Source: Grifola frondosa
Lineage: Eukaryota > Basidiomycota > Agaricomycetes > Polyporales > Grifolaceae
NCBI GenBank assembly: GCA_001683735.1
Contig: LUGG01000032.1
Location: 186,001-250,000, forward strand
DNA: 64,000 bases
Direction: 5' to 3'
A program made the translations under genes and the position numbers. Under the pieces are notes generated by a model. The model was given only the letters and a program-made list of their open reading frames with translations. It was not told the DNA's origin and did not search any database. How positions within the stretch are numbered: position 1 is the stretch's first letter; each line of letters begins with the position of its first letter. This document shows positions 23,546 through 33,875 of this stretch, in pieces.

Positions 23546-24511
23546 GTGGAGGAGCGCATCAGTAGTTCGCAAATAGAGATGGGGGAGTACTTTGAGGGAG
23601 TGATTGGAATTTTATCAGTCAAGTTACCATAGATATACTTCGTGTCGGACGCATTCTGGAGCTACCGATTGTAACAACGTTTCGAAGATAGAGTCCCCAT
23701 TTCTCTCACGGCATATCCTACGCGCAGCGCAGCGCAATAAAGAAGTTAGTCGGACAAATGATGGACGCGCCGTCCACGCCTAAGGATACTTCACGACATC
23801 AGGAGCTAACCGAAAAGAGTTGTTCGATATTCATTAGTACGCTTTCTGTTCCAGACGATCTTGTGGTCAGAGCAAATGAATTGTGAGCAGCATGCTCGAG
23901 GCAATCCTCATACAACCAATGTGTACGACGTGATGCCACCACTATGGAGCGAGCAGCATACAGTACTAGTCAAATTTGGGACTCTTCCACGCAGTAAGAG
24001 TGTTTCCCGCGTTGTGAGTGTTCTGTTCTCGCATCAGAAAAACATCACTCATCTTTCGGTGCGGCAGAGTATGGTTGTTTTGCAGCTGAAGGCATACGAT
24101 TTTAACTTCCGACAATTATGAAAAAGATACCATCTTCCAATGCTACGAAGCGAGGTCCGATGAATGGAACTTCTCGTAATAACCTGAACCTTGAGGGAAC
24201 ACGCTTCTGGCCAATAATGATCGTCAAAACGAACCTCGCACGGGGGTATGAAGCAAATGAATTACCTTAAACCGAGTTGCGCAGGGTTCTTGCAACAGTT
24301 TTGCTTTCATTCCGCCAGTACGTTCAGAATGCGCGACCAAAGCAGTATGGCCTAGACATCCAGGGTTCAGCGCAAGACGAACCTTATAGTAGAGCAGTCT
24401 TGCAACTATTATCGATATCAATGAATATATATAGCCACCTCTGCATCATTCATAATAGCAGCACCCACTGTCGTACTTTCTCCTCCGCTCTTCATTTGAT
24501 ACAGTATAGTC
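23546..24511. other. Divergent intergenic region
   Basis: About 1 kb between the start codons of the divergent hydrolase-lectin and GTPase genes. Short frames such as 23861-24121 show no domain. It holds a TATA-like box for the plus-strand gene, listed separately. Confidence 0.45.
24424..24434 (+). promoter_or_regulatory. TATA-like box of the second AIG1-like GTPase gene
   Basis: An AATATATATAG motif lies about 80-90 bases before the start codon at 24512, matching the position of the motif upstream of the paralogue at 6600. Confidence 0.45.
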
Positions 24512-25801
24512 ATGAGCGACTCGTCCAACCAGCAAATAGCGCTTGTGGCGTAAGCATGCACCTTTATCTCCAGTTGGAACCGTCGAGAATATTGATGTGT
24601 TACAGAGTAATGGGGCCGACCGGATCGGGAAAGACAACAGTGAGTTTCGACTCCGTGTCAATATAGAGTCGAATGTGGACTCACCCAACTAATCATTGAA
24701 TTTAGTTCGTCAATATGGTCAGCGGATCCGACCTGCGAGTCGGCAATGGCCTCGAGTCCTGCACGAACGAGATTGGGCTGGGGAGAATATGCAAGATGTT
24801 TGGCAAGAGCGTCCTCCTGATTGGACACACCCGGCTTCGACGATACGTTCAAGACGCAGGCGGATATCCTCAGGGAAATCGCCGCATTCTTAAAAAATTC
24901 GTAAGTGTTTTCCACGCGCACGATTACAAGCTCGGATTCAAACTTAGAAACATATAGATACGAGGATGATAGAAAGTTGACGGGAATCATATATATGCAT
25001 CGTATCTCCGATGTTCGCGTGGGCGGCATTGCGAGAGAGAATTTCCGTCTGTTCCGAAAGACCTGCGGAGACGATGCTATGAAGAACGTGGTGATCGTCA
25101 CCACCATGTGGGGAGAAGTGCAGCTGCAGCGTGGCGAGGAGAGGGAGAGGGAGCTGTCTTCGAAGAGCATATTTTTCCTGGATGCGCTGGATCATGGTGC
25201 ACGGATGCTCCGCCACCACAATACTGTCGAGTCCGCGCGCGCAATTATGCGTGTGACGCTCGCAAACATCCCAGAAACTCTCCAAATGCAACATGAACTC
25301 GTTACTGAGAACAAGACGGTCGTGGAAACAGAAGTCGGGATCGACGTTTATAACGGATTGCGGAGGCAGGAGCAAACACATCAGGCTAATATGAAAGATA
25401 TTTATGGGGAAATGAGGTCTATGAGGGAAGCACTGGTTGGGGGCATTGGCAGAGAAGCACATCGGAAGGAGGTGGAAGAGCTTAGAAATATAGTGACAAA
25501 TTTGGCGAAGAAGGTGGCGGAAATCGACGAGGAGCGGAAGAAGCTAGCGGAGGAGAACAACCAGCAGAAGGAGACGATTAAGCGACTGATGGAGGTCATA
25601 TCCCGGCAGGAACAAGAGAATAAATCGTCGAGGCAACGACGTGAAAAGCAAGGGAACACGCCGAAGAAGACCGATCGCGCGATGGAGACACAAACGAAGA
25701 CACCGGAGATTCGGGTCCATACGATCAGGGTGGTCGCTGAGGAAAGGCCGTCCATGGAGAGAACGCCAGAAAACAAGAAGGACGATTCATGGGTTGCCTA
25801 A
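24512..25801 (+). CDS. AIG1/GIMAP-like P-loop GTPase, copy B
   Basis: There are four exons: 24512-24549, 24606-24639, 24706-24900 and 24958-25801. Intron positions match copy A exactly: one inside the codon after ALV, one just after the P-loop, and one after the DTPG exon. The P-loop is GPTGSGKTT. The G3 region reads DTPGFDDT once one extra G at 24823-24824 is set aside. RISDVRVGGIARENFRLFR and VIVTTMWGEV follow. The C-terminal 170 residues are a strong coiled coil (EIDEERKKLAEENNQQKETI) with a basic tail, longer than in copy A and without its hydrophobic end. As in copy A, no canonical NKxD box is visible. Function unknown. The two copies bracket a duplicated stretch of the window. Confidence 0.8.
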
Positions 25802-26649
25802 TTATGTAGTAGAGGATGAGGATCGTTTTGGGCACAAGTTGCTGCGGTCGACCCGCATGAGCTATGTAATCAGCGCTGCAGTACTGAGTATTCAATATTC
25901 AATATTCAACACTTACATATGTTCCGGCGATTTCTGCTCAGTTGATTTGATTCTCATTGTCGCGTTTACAATGTACGTACGTACAACGACGTAACAACGT
26001 ACATCATTCCTCATTCAACATTGACGCACGTGACAGTGCCGAACTGAACCTGGACTACTTGTCACTTCGGACTCTCGCTCGAGAGTCGACATGACTTTTC
26101 TTGGATTTCTTTGCAGATATCATTCGTTGAACTTGACTACCTTTGCAAATTGCTGTAGGCTTCTCGATGGATATACCACTATTGGTCACAGACGTTGGCG
26201 TCTGCTGCAGTGAGGATCTCTTCGAAGTTCGAGCACCGCAATGAGTGACTGGCAGTGTTGTCCCGTTCAGATCATGAGTTAGCTCGTTAATTTGCATCTA
26301 GATATGTCGTGTCGATCAAGTAACTCATGTTTAATCCATTCCTGACCAAGTCTGGAAGTGCACAAGGACTACACGTTGTTTCTTAATCCCCGTGCCAAGT
26401 CGGCTGAGCATTCTGCACACGCATAGATCATGAGCACAGGTTGCGTATCCAGCGTTCATGCCCTTTGAAAGTTGATTGAAGTCTTGTCGTGTGCATGTCA
26501 AAGCGCCTTCGGAAGCCACACGAACTGTTTGGACTACTTTCTTGAGACGTGTTTGCTTCACTCTCATCTTCCTTCCGTTTCAGTGCGTTCCTAAATCCTA
26601 TTGTTTATAATCGAAATCTCATCTTGTTTATCACATAGCTGGTTAAGTC
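25802..26649. other. Intergenic with two unassigned minus-strand frames
   Basis: Frames at 26055-26297 and 26331-26567 (minus) could be two exons of a small protein with several Cys residues, but no domain or clear splice join is seen. I leave them uncalled. Confidence 0.35.
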
Positions 26650-27597
26650 ATGTCCGCCACGACTGTTGATTCGAATTCTCCAATATCTTTTATTGATCTC
26701 TCAGATGTCGTTTCTCAGCATCCCACCAGCAAGGCAGCGTCTGGAGTGATAGCCGTGGTCATACTCATCATCGCGGCTGCATATGCCATCGGTTTCTACT
26801 ATCTCTATCGCTATGCTCGACAGCATCCGAAAGCGTTGAATAAAACGTCCGGAGTATTGTTGCAGCGATATGCGCCGAGTAAGTGGCCATGGTATGTTGC
26901 GATAGTCGTCTACTGACATGATCAGTCGTCTATGGGTTCCTGATATTCAGCAGCCTTATTGAGGTAGGTTTGACTTCATCGTCCACCTATTTGTATTCTG
27001 AAATATCCTAGATCGCTATTGCCACCTGGCTACTTGTACAATTTCACCACACAAGCATTTATCCTAATGTCGGTGCCCGAGTCGGGCTGAGGCTTACATT
27101 GTGATTGAAAATGATCGAGTCTCGTGCTTCGCTCACAGCGTTGTAGGTTCACAAGTTGTTGGACATTGCTTTTCTCTACTGTCTACCTCGTATTATTTCT
27201 GCATCCGACGTTGTCCAAGCATCCATTTGCCTCACTTGGCTCTCAGGCCATATGGGTACTGGTCAGCTGGTGTTTCTGGGTTGCATGCACAGCCACTCTG
27301 AACAGGGCGGTGCCCTTGCTTACCGCCTGGAAGACGTGTGCGGGGAGCGTGTACTGTAGCCAGCTTAGGGCCGCCTTTGGTATGTTCCCCACGCATGTTT
27401 CGCAATCTTGGCCTGATGCATGCTCTTCCAGCTTTTCAGTGATTGAGATGTAAGTCGCATGCTCTTGCAACGTAGTTGTCCTGTGGTCCTCACCTCGCGT
27501 GATTAGGCTAGTGTTGACGATCGGGATGCTCATTCTGGCATATCTCGTTTGGCGATGTGCTCGTAGCGATGGGCCTGTTCCAGTTCGTCAACTTTGA
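26650..27597 (+). CDS. Four-transmembrane protein, MARVEL-like
   Basis: Exons are 26650-26878, 26926-26963, 27012 onward to about 27379, and a last part ending 27597. The protein starts MSATTVDSNSPISF and has a first membrane helix (SGVIAVVILIIAAAYAIGFY). Further hydrophobic segments read GFLIFSSLIEIAIATWLLVQ, CWTLLFSTVYLVLFL, AIWVLVSWCFWVACTAT and LVLTIGMLILAYLVW. The YCSQLRA segment between helices 3 and 4 is typical of small fungal MARVEL-like membrane proteins. The join near 27380-27440 needs one missing base to keep frame. Such proteins sit in the plasma membrane or vesicles; no enzymatic role is suggested. Confidence 0.65.
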
Positions 27598-27701
27598 TAT
27601 GTATAGGCGATGCAAGCGATATAATTTAAATTATTGTGGTTATTATACAAGATGTGTGAGCACCAGCTCATGCGAAGAGAATACATGATGGACAACAGTG
27701 G

Positions 27702-29401
27702 TCATTTGGCCTCATACATTACCAGGAATGACGGACGGATCGCATCGTTGTTGTATACAATCAATTCGTCGTGGTTCAGGCTGCCTCCTTTCTCACCGAG
27801 AACCTAGCGGCAAACATTTAAATGAGAGATGGGATCACAAAAGACTACTCACTGAGTCGTAGCCCGCGGGCGGCGCCTTTAGTGTGCTGTTATCGTTGGT
27901 CATCTTGTATCCTTTACCCACGATGACTTTGTTCAGGAGAACAGCTTTCAGTGACGAGTTGATACCGGCATTCTGGGAGTAGTCGTTTGACCTGGGCAAT
28001 TTGGGTCAGTACTTAGCCGTACGGCGGAGAAAATACAAACTTGGAAGACGTTGAGGACGTATAGATGCCAGCACCGAATCTGCCAATTGCGTGAATAAAA
28101 CAAACAAGGGATAACATAGGATACACACCTTCCCCAGCCGGTCTTCTTCGCGAAGCAACTGATATCGAATGACGTCTTGATGATGCAACAAAGGGAGCAT
28201 GTCGCGGAGGAGCAAAACTGAGTGTTACCATTGTCTCCGAGCGTGCATTCCCTTTTCGTCCCATGCCATCGTCGCCTCTCATTTCCTGCAGACCTGCCAG
28301 CAGACACGAATTGGCCTCTGCTTTCCACGGCGTTCCTGGAGACGATTCAATGAGCGAAATGTTATGAAAATGGAATTTCTACGCACTTATAAGCCTCGTA
28401 CTGATCGATCGAAGATTGCTGACCGACAATCTTGTAGATATGCTTGACGGTAGGGCAACGAGTGTTGTGTCTCCAAGACGTCTTAAATTGGCCAGCAACT
28501 GTGCGCCGTATAAATAATACCTCAATAAGGGCCAATTCGGAAATCACACTGACCATTGTTAAATGTTACATGACCTTCTGGCACTTCCAAAACAACTACG
28601 GCTTTCTTCGCAGCGTCGTTGGCACAAGCAGTCCCACAAAAGTGGCGATCTCCCTGCTTGGGCGCACTGCGGCACCAGAGACAGGCTGTTTCAGCCAACC
28701 TGCACGTAGAATATATATCTATGAAGCATACGAGAAGTCGGTGACTATACCTCTTATGCGCGATGCTGCAATATTTCCCAGGCTGTCCGGTGGGCCCTTT
28801 GTATGCGGGCTTGTTGCAACCGGGTATTTGACACATCCCTTTTAATGTGATTTGTAAAATCATACATATATGCAATCGTTGGCAAAACTCACCAGCGGTG
28901 TTAGGAGAAGTTCCTTCTGCTGTGGAAAATTTATTCGCGCAGGACTTACTGCAGTATGGATGCGTCCGTGTCCCATCAAAAAACTTTGGTCGACTGTGGC
29001 AGACCTGTTACGGAGCACCATCAACAGCATATCCATCCACATAGGCAGTGAGATTGCGAACAATGCAAGTACCGGAAGCTGCAGTCTGATTCCTGGCGGC
29101 GGCTGCACAATTCTTTCCGCAGTATGGGTGCGTCTTCGTACCGTCATGATATTTGGGGCGGGAGTGGCATTGCTATAAACGTTTGTGAATTCGAGCTGGA
29201 CTGTTTCACAGATTTTACTTTACTTACCTCACACATGTGCGATGCAATGGGCGGACTAGATGCCGCCGTACCGTTCGCGCCACCCGACGGCATAGGAGGA
29301 GTAGCGGCCTGCGGGATATTCACAGAACCCGGCTTGCGGGGCGTACTCTGGGGCATACCGGCCAGAAGCGCAGAAAGCAATGAAGGAGGAATACCGGCCA
29401 T
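27702..29401 (-). CDS. PARP-type ADP-ribosyltransferase with Cys/His-rich N-terminal modules
   Basis: Starts MAGIPPSLLSALLAGMPQS with a Pro-rich leader. Cys/His-rich modules follow: QCHSRPKYHDGTKTHPYC, VCHSRPKFFDGTRTHPYC, CQIPGCNKPAY...YCSIAH and CLWCRSAPKQGDRHFC. A linker (VVLEVPEGHVTFNN) leads to the catalytic domain: FKTSWRHNTRCPTVKHIYKI, RRWHGTKRECTLGD, CSLCCIIKTSFD, GRFGAGIYTSSTSSKSNDYS and LNHDELIVYNNDAIRPSFLV. The H-Y-E triad of PARPs is readable as His in WHGT, Tyr in GIYTSS and Glu in DELIVY, so the enzyme should bind NAD+ and transfer ADP-ribose. Most joins keep frame. The target is unknown. Its neighbours include two further PARP-type genes and a NADAR gene, which suggests a shared ADP-ribose pathway. 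Confidence 0.85.
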
Positions 29402-29526
29402 CGTTGAAGCAGAAATAACCATGTCTGAGCATATCAAAAGCGGATGGCTTTAAGACGTCGATCCTGTACACGCACGTAGGTCGTGTGGCGAGGCTATGAA
29501 TGGTGCGGCAACCATGCGGCAGAAGC

Positions 29527-30819
29527 ATGTCCACTACATGCCCTAGAAAAACACTTATCAAGCGATGCACCCGTTGTGTGCGTCAGGTTCGAACGATGCA
29601 GTCGTTGATCAAATCCGCCGTTGACTGGGTGAGTTCCCCAAAGATACCAGCCCGAAGAATATGTGTGAGGTGAGTGGCACGAAGGCGGCGATAGAACTAG
29701 AGCTGATACAAGTGGAAGACATGCGGCAGCAAACCAAAGTTCGTCGAGAACGGCTATCAGCATCCTTTCTGCAGCAGGACATGTGCAAGAAATGGCCAGG
29801 CTAATAAGCGAGCATGCGCGGCCCCGGGATGCAGAGCACAAGCGGACGGAACGAAAGGGGCATATTGCTCGGATGCGCATTCAAAGTGAGTTCCAGAGAA
29901 ATGCATTGCATGATGCGCCGCTGAAGACACGATACAGGGAGGCCGCTCGGATGCGTCAACCGAGACCTTGCGCGGACTGTCGCTCACAACCGAGAGCTGT
30001 GGGTCAATGGTGCAACTCATGCGCGTACAATAACCGGTCGAAACCTTGCCTCCGAGAGATAGATACCAAGAGTGCTACCTACAAAAGCGGTCAGCAACAT
30101 GAAATCCTGTCAAGCTGTCCACTTATCTTAGCGATGCTCTAGTGGTCGAACACTTCTCTCGCGAGTGGCACGGAAGCAACACTCCGAAAGTTGCAAAGGT
30201 CATTGAGATATGGCGTCCTCGCAACGCTCAGGATAGATTCAGAAATTATCGGTATGCATCGTTCGTTTGTGTTTAAGGAAGTTATCTCATGCATACACAT
30301 AGTAAGAAGCTAGAGGCTGTCACATCGATACAAGAGCTACGCACATACTACGGCTCGCAGTGCATCTGCGACCTTGGTGTCAAGGACACTGCGCACTGTG
30401 AATGGGAATCCTGTGGCATTTGCAACGTAATCAAGTCGTGCTTCAGCAGACTCGCGTTCGGTGCAAGATATGACTACGGAAGGTGGGTCTGCTGCGCCCC
30501 CGTGTATAGATCTAGAATGCAAATACTCATCAAGTCTACAGTAAATATGGAGATGGGATATATTCTTACCACAATCCAGCGCTCGCAGACCGATTTGCCA
30601 CAAGTTCAATGTCTTCTCCGTTCCGCGCTATACTAGCCTGCGATGTTGTAGTCGATCACAATGGCTTGACCCCATCACGTTCCGATGAGTCGGTGAGTGC
30701 ATCCTCCTCTAATGGCAATGCCGTGCTGACGCCGCCGCAAGATTAACGACGGAGAGAGAGTATTCGTCAGAAACTCGGATGCGATTGTCCCGAGCTATAT
30801 TATCCTGTATACGAAATAA
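29527..30819 (+). CDS. Divergent PARP-type protein with an altered triad
   Basis: The start at 29527 (MSTTCPRKTLIKRCTRC) is tentative. The Cys/His-rich part reads TCGSKPKFVENGYQHPFC, CAAPGCRAQADG...YCSDAH and CADCRSQPRAVGQWCNSC. The catalytic part reads HFSREWHGSNTPKVAKVIEI, then TYYGSQCICDLG, CGICNVIKSCF, YGDGIYSYHNPALADRF, AILACDVVV and DGERVFVRNSDAIVPSYIIL. It ends at the TAA of 30817-30819. The Tyr (GIYSY) and Glu (GERVF) of the PARP triad are present, but the NAD-binding His of the HGT/HGS motif is Tyr (YYGS). Activity may be lost or changed. It lies head to head with the PARP gene at 27702-29401, only about 125 bases apart, so a shared promoter is likely. One splice join near 30100 is unclear. 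Confidence 0.7.
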
Positions 30820-30941
30820 GTTTAACAGATCACGGTATTTGTTAGTTCGCGGATTCTTCGTTAATGTCGAAAATCGGCACAAGATAAATATTGAAAGAAA
30901 TTGTCGGACATAGATATCCACAATCCGTAATCATATAGATA

Positions 30942-31997
30942 TCACGATGCGAGCGGGGTGGTGAAAAGCCTGAGCAGTGCAACTCTTCGTCGCCTTCGCT
31001 CTTCAAGCGCAGAAACGCTGCTATCATAAGCAACTAGGTAACTTGGCCTGATGGCGTCGTTCGAATAGACCACAGTCTCCTCATAGTTAAGATCTGCGCC
31101 AGGCACCCCAATAACAGAATGAAATCCATATGGCGGAGCCTTCAGATGTACGGCATTGCGGAGCATTCTTTTTGGCCTTCCAACGACAACACGGTTGACT
31201 AGGAGGACTCGCATTATGGCATCTTGCGACTTATTGCAGACATAGTCATCGGCCTCTATTGCGAAATCATCGATCAAAGTAGTGGTGCTAAGAAGTCTTT
31301 ACTTACTGGACGAACATGCACTCGTATATATACCAGTTCCGAACCTACCAATCAAGATGAAAAGTCAGTAGAGGACACAATATGTTTGTCACTCACCGAG
31401 TGAAGCCATGCTTGGATCCTGAAAAAGAGTCGCCGTTTTCGCCCCATGCAAAACGAGTCAAAGAAGCTTTACTAACCACATTTCTCGATAGCATACGATT
31501 CACGAATGATCGTGCATAAATAGCACTCGGATAAGTTGCACAACACCACATTGCGAAGGTTCTCGCCTAGTAAACAAGCTCGGTTTGTGCCATGAAAAAG
31601 TAAGACCTCCGAGTCCAATTCAGATGGCGCATTCCATGATGAAGCCTTGGAGACTATAGACCTTCACCAAAGTCAGCTCATCGGGTACATCACCTGGGAG
31701 ATGATCTCACTTATAGTCAAGAAATGGCTGGAGCGCAGATCCAGGTGAAACAATCTTGAATATGGCACATAGCTGAGGAGGTTGCTTCGCAGGGTGTTTC
31801 CACCCTTTGCGAAATAGACTGCTAACTGCATAGAAGAACTTCAGATATATTGCATTTAACGTCATATATAAGACGTACTGACCTTTCTCATAATTGGGAT
31901 CTGTTTTCGGCAATGGAATGAGACGAGCATACCGACTGCTGGTTTCGTTGACGGGGTTCTCTGCGCTGAATTCGTCCATGATCAAAGGATGGGACAT
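30942..31997 (-). CDS. PARP-type ADP-ribosyltransferase, third copy
   Basis: Starts MSHPLIMDEFSAENPVNE at 31997. A short leader is followed by RKGWKHPAKQPPQLCAIFKI, the usual entry into the fungal PARP catalytic domain. Exons farther on read LLFHGTNRACLLGENLRNVV, CYLCTIIRESYAIEKCG, GRFGTGIYTSACSS, MRVLLVNRVVVG and LNYEETVVYSNDAIRPSYLV. The triad H (FHGT), Y (GIYTS) and E (YEETVVY) is complete. It lacks the long Cys/His-rich N-terminus of its neighbour at 27702, unless upstream exons were missed. It ends convergently with the plus-strand PARP-type gene at 30819. The C-terminal end is Arg-rich (EERRRRRVALLRL). Confidence 0.78.
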
Positions 31998-32576
31998 CGC
32001 ACTCAGAAAATCGTCGTTTTATCATATACAATAAGCCATGAGTGACGAGCACGGATTTTACAAATTTGCCATTCGAGACAAGCATGCAGAATCATGGCCC
32101 AGTTGCCGATAGCGACGCAGCCTGCATCGTTGAAGCCGCGTGAAATTGCATGGATGCATCCATACAACACGTTGAATGCGTGCGGATATGCCGTTGAACG
32201 TTGTAATCCAACATTGGTAAAGGCGGCGATGATGGTAGGTGATGGTACAGATGCAACCTGCAAATCACCGGTAGACGCCCATCCACGCTGATCCTGCTTC
32301 ATCTACTCGATAATTTGAGCTGATCTTCGTTGCCAGTCCACTCCTTCACACCGCAAGCTCTGAGTTTGCTCATAAGTTTCATACTAGGCATCGGCCATCA
32401 CCTATAACATGTGCTTGCAGGACTTGAGAGTTCCGCCCATAGTACACGTGTTTTCTCCGTGTGCATGGACATGCATGGATACAGCTCTGAACCCATGACT
32501 CTATGCGTGGATATCCAATCTAGGACCCAGAGTATCCCACCCCAATTGGTATACAAGCATCGATGTGCTCAACACC
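31998..32576. other. Divergent intergenic region between PARP-type and NADAR genes
   Basis: No gene recognised; small frames only. It must hold the promoters of both divergent genes. Confidence 0.4.
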
Positions 32577-33647
32577 ATGGCTCGCTTGTTAGTGACTTAC
32601 GCTGCCCAACATTTGCATATCGATTCCAGCATTTCGCCGAGTCCGTATTCTACGACTCCCAATTCTCCAATGACCTATCGTAACCGTCAAAGTGCAGTTG
32701 CTCCCCCACATTTGCAAATATCAATCTATATGGATGCGCCAGCTGCGCCTCCCGTTGACCCGGGCTTGCACTCACAGGTATTCGATTATACTGTCCCTGT
32801 CGTTCCTGATACAGAACGACTCTCAACCAATCGGCGCACGCATTCATATGAGGAGATACACCCCACCGCTTCACATCGGAGGAAGGACGGGAGCAGCCTC
32901 ATTCCCTCTCTTCTCCCGACGTTCCAAAGCGATATTCCGTGTCGCAGAAGTCTCGTAGTCCTGCGACGTTTAGTGGCATAAACCCCCACCAAATACTCCC
33001 GCTGGCTCCTCTCAACCGTCAAACATACAGCGGCCTCGAGTATTGTTTTACCACAAGCACGATCCTTACTATGGCTTCACAAACTTCTCTCCGCACACTG
33101 TTGAATACAGAGGGAAATCGTATCCCACAAGCGAGCATCTGTTCCAGTCGCTCAAGGTAGCTTCTTCTCCTGACCTTAATATATGTATTCAGAATTCTCA
33201 CTGTGAAATTTAGTTCCAAGCTCACCGACCCTTGCTCGCGGAACACATTAGGACATGTTCCGACCGACCAAGCATGGCGTTCTCGGAAGCACGCCGCTTC
33301 CAGCCTGAAGTTCGGCCTGATTGGAAGCAGGTGAACATCGCAATGGCAAGTAGCCGACTCGTCGGAAATTCACGGTTGATATTCACGGAGAATTTAGATG
33401 GATGAAGTTCTGTCGTACAAATTCAGGCAACATGCAGATTTGAAGCAAGAGCTGCTTATGACTCGAGACGCTGAGCTTGTGGAGGTAAAATTCAACTCCT
33501 GTATGAGGACATCAGCTCACTTATGTATGCAAGGACTCGGACAAGGATGCGTTTTGGGGAGTCGGCCCTGATGGCAAAGGCCGGAACGAACTCGGTAAGG
33601 CGCTGGAGAGGTTGCGGGCAAGGCTGCGCCGGGAGTCTCCACTATAA
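32577..33647 (+). CDS. NADAR (YbiA-like) domain protein
   Basis: A Pro/Ser-rich N-terminus of uncertain start (MARLLVTYAAQHLHIDS at 32577) and unclear frame is followed by a clear NADAR domain. It reads VLFYHKHDPYYGFTNFSPHT, RGKSYPTSEHLFQSLK, then LLAEHIRTCSDRPSMAFSEA, VRPDWKQVNIA, MDEVLSYKFRQHADLKQELL, DAFWGVGPDGKGRNELGKAL and a stop at 33645-33647. Exon ends are 33156/33214, 33345/33398 and 33484/33534. The second of these introns appears to use a GC donor (ATG|GCAAGT...TTTAG). NADAR proteins bind ADP-ribose derivatives, and members have been shown to remove ADP-ribose from modified nucleic acid. Placed beside PARP-type genes, it could reverse their reaction. Confidence 0.8.
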
Positions 33648-33875
33648 TTACTTGCATGCAGTAGCTGCAGTCACTTCTCACCTTCGAAGTCATTATTCAT
33701 GTTCCCCCATGTGTTCCTCACACGTGCCGGAAATGCAGCGTACACGAAGCGAACAGCAGCTCGTGCTTCTGCGTGTGGCCAACATGAGGACAAAGCAATA
33801 ACATTGCATCGTGTTCCATTTAAATAGCCCCGCTGTGAAAGGATCGGAAGACAGGTACTCCCTACCTTTAGTACC

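Noticed and set aside
25890..25910. Repeated TTCAATA words as a microsatellite
   Set aside because: Only about two to three imperfect units; not above chance in AT-rich DNA.
26055..26567. Two minus-strand frames that might be exons of one small gene
   Set aside because: I could not find a GT/AG join that keeps frame, and no family is recognised.
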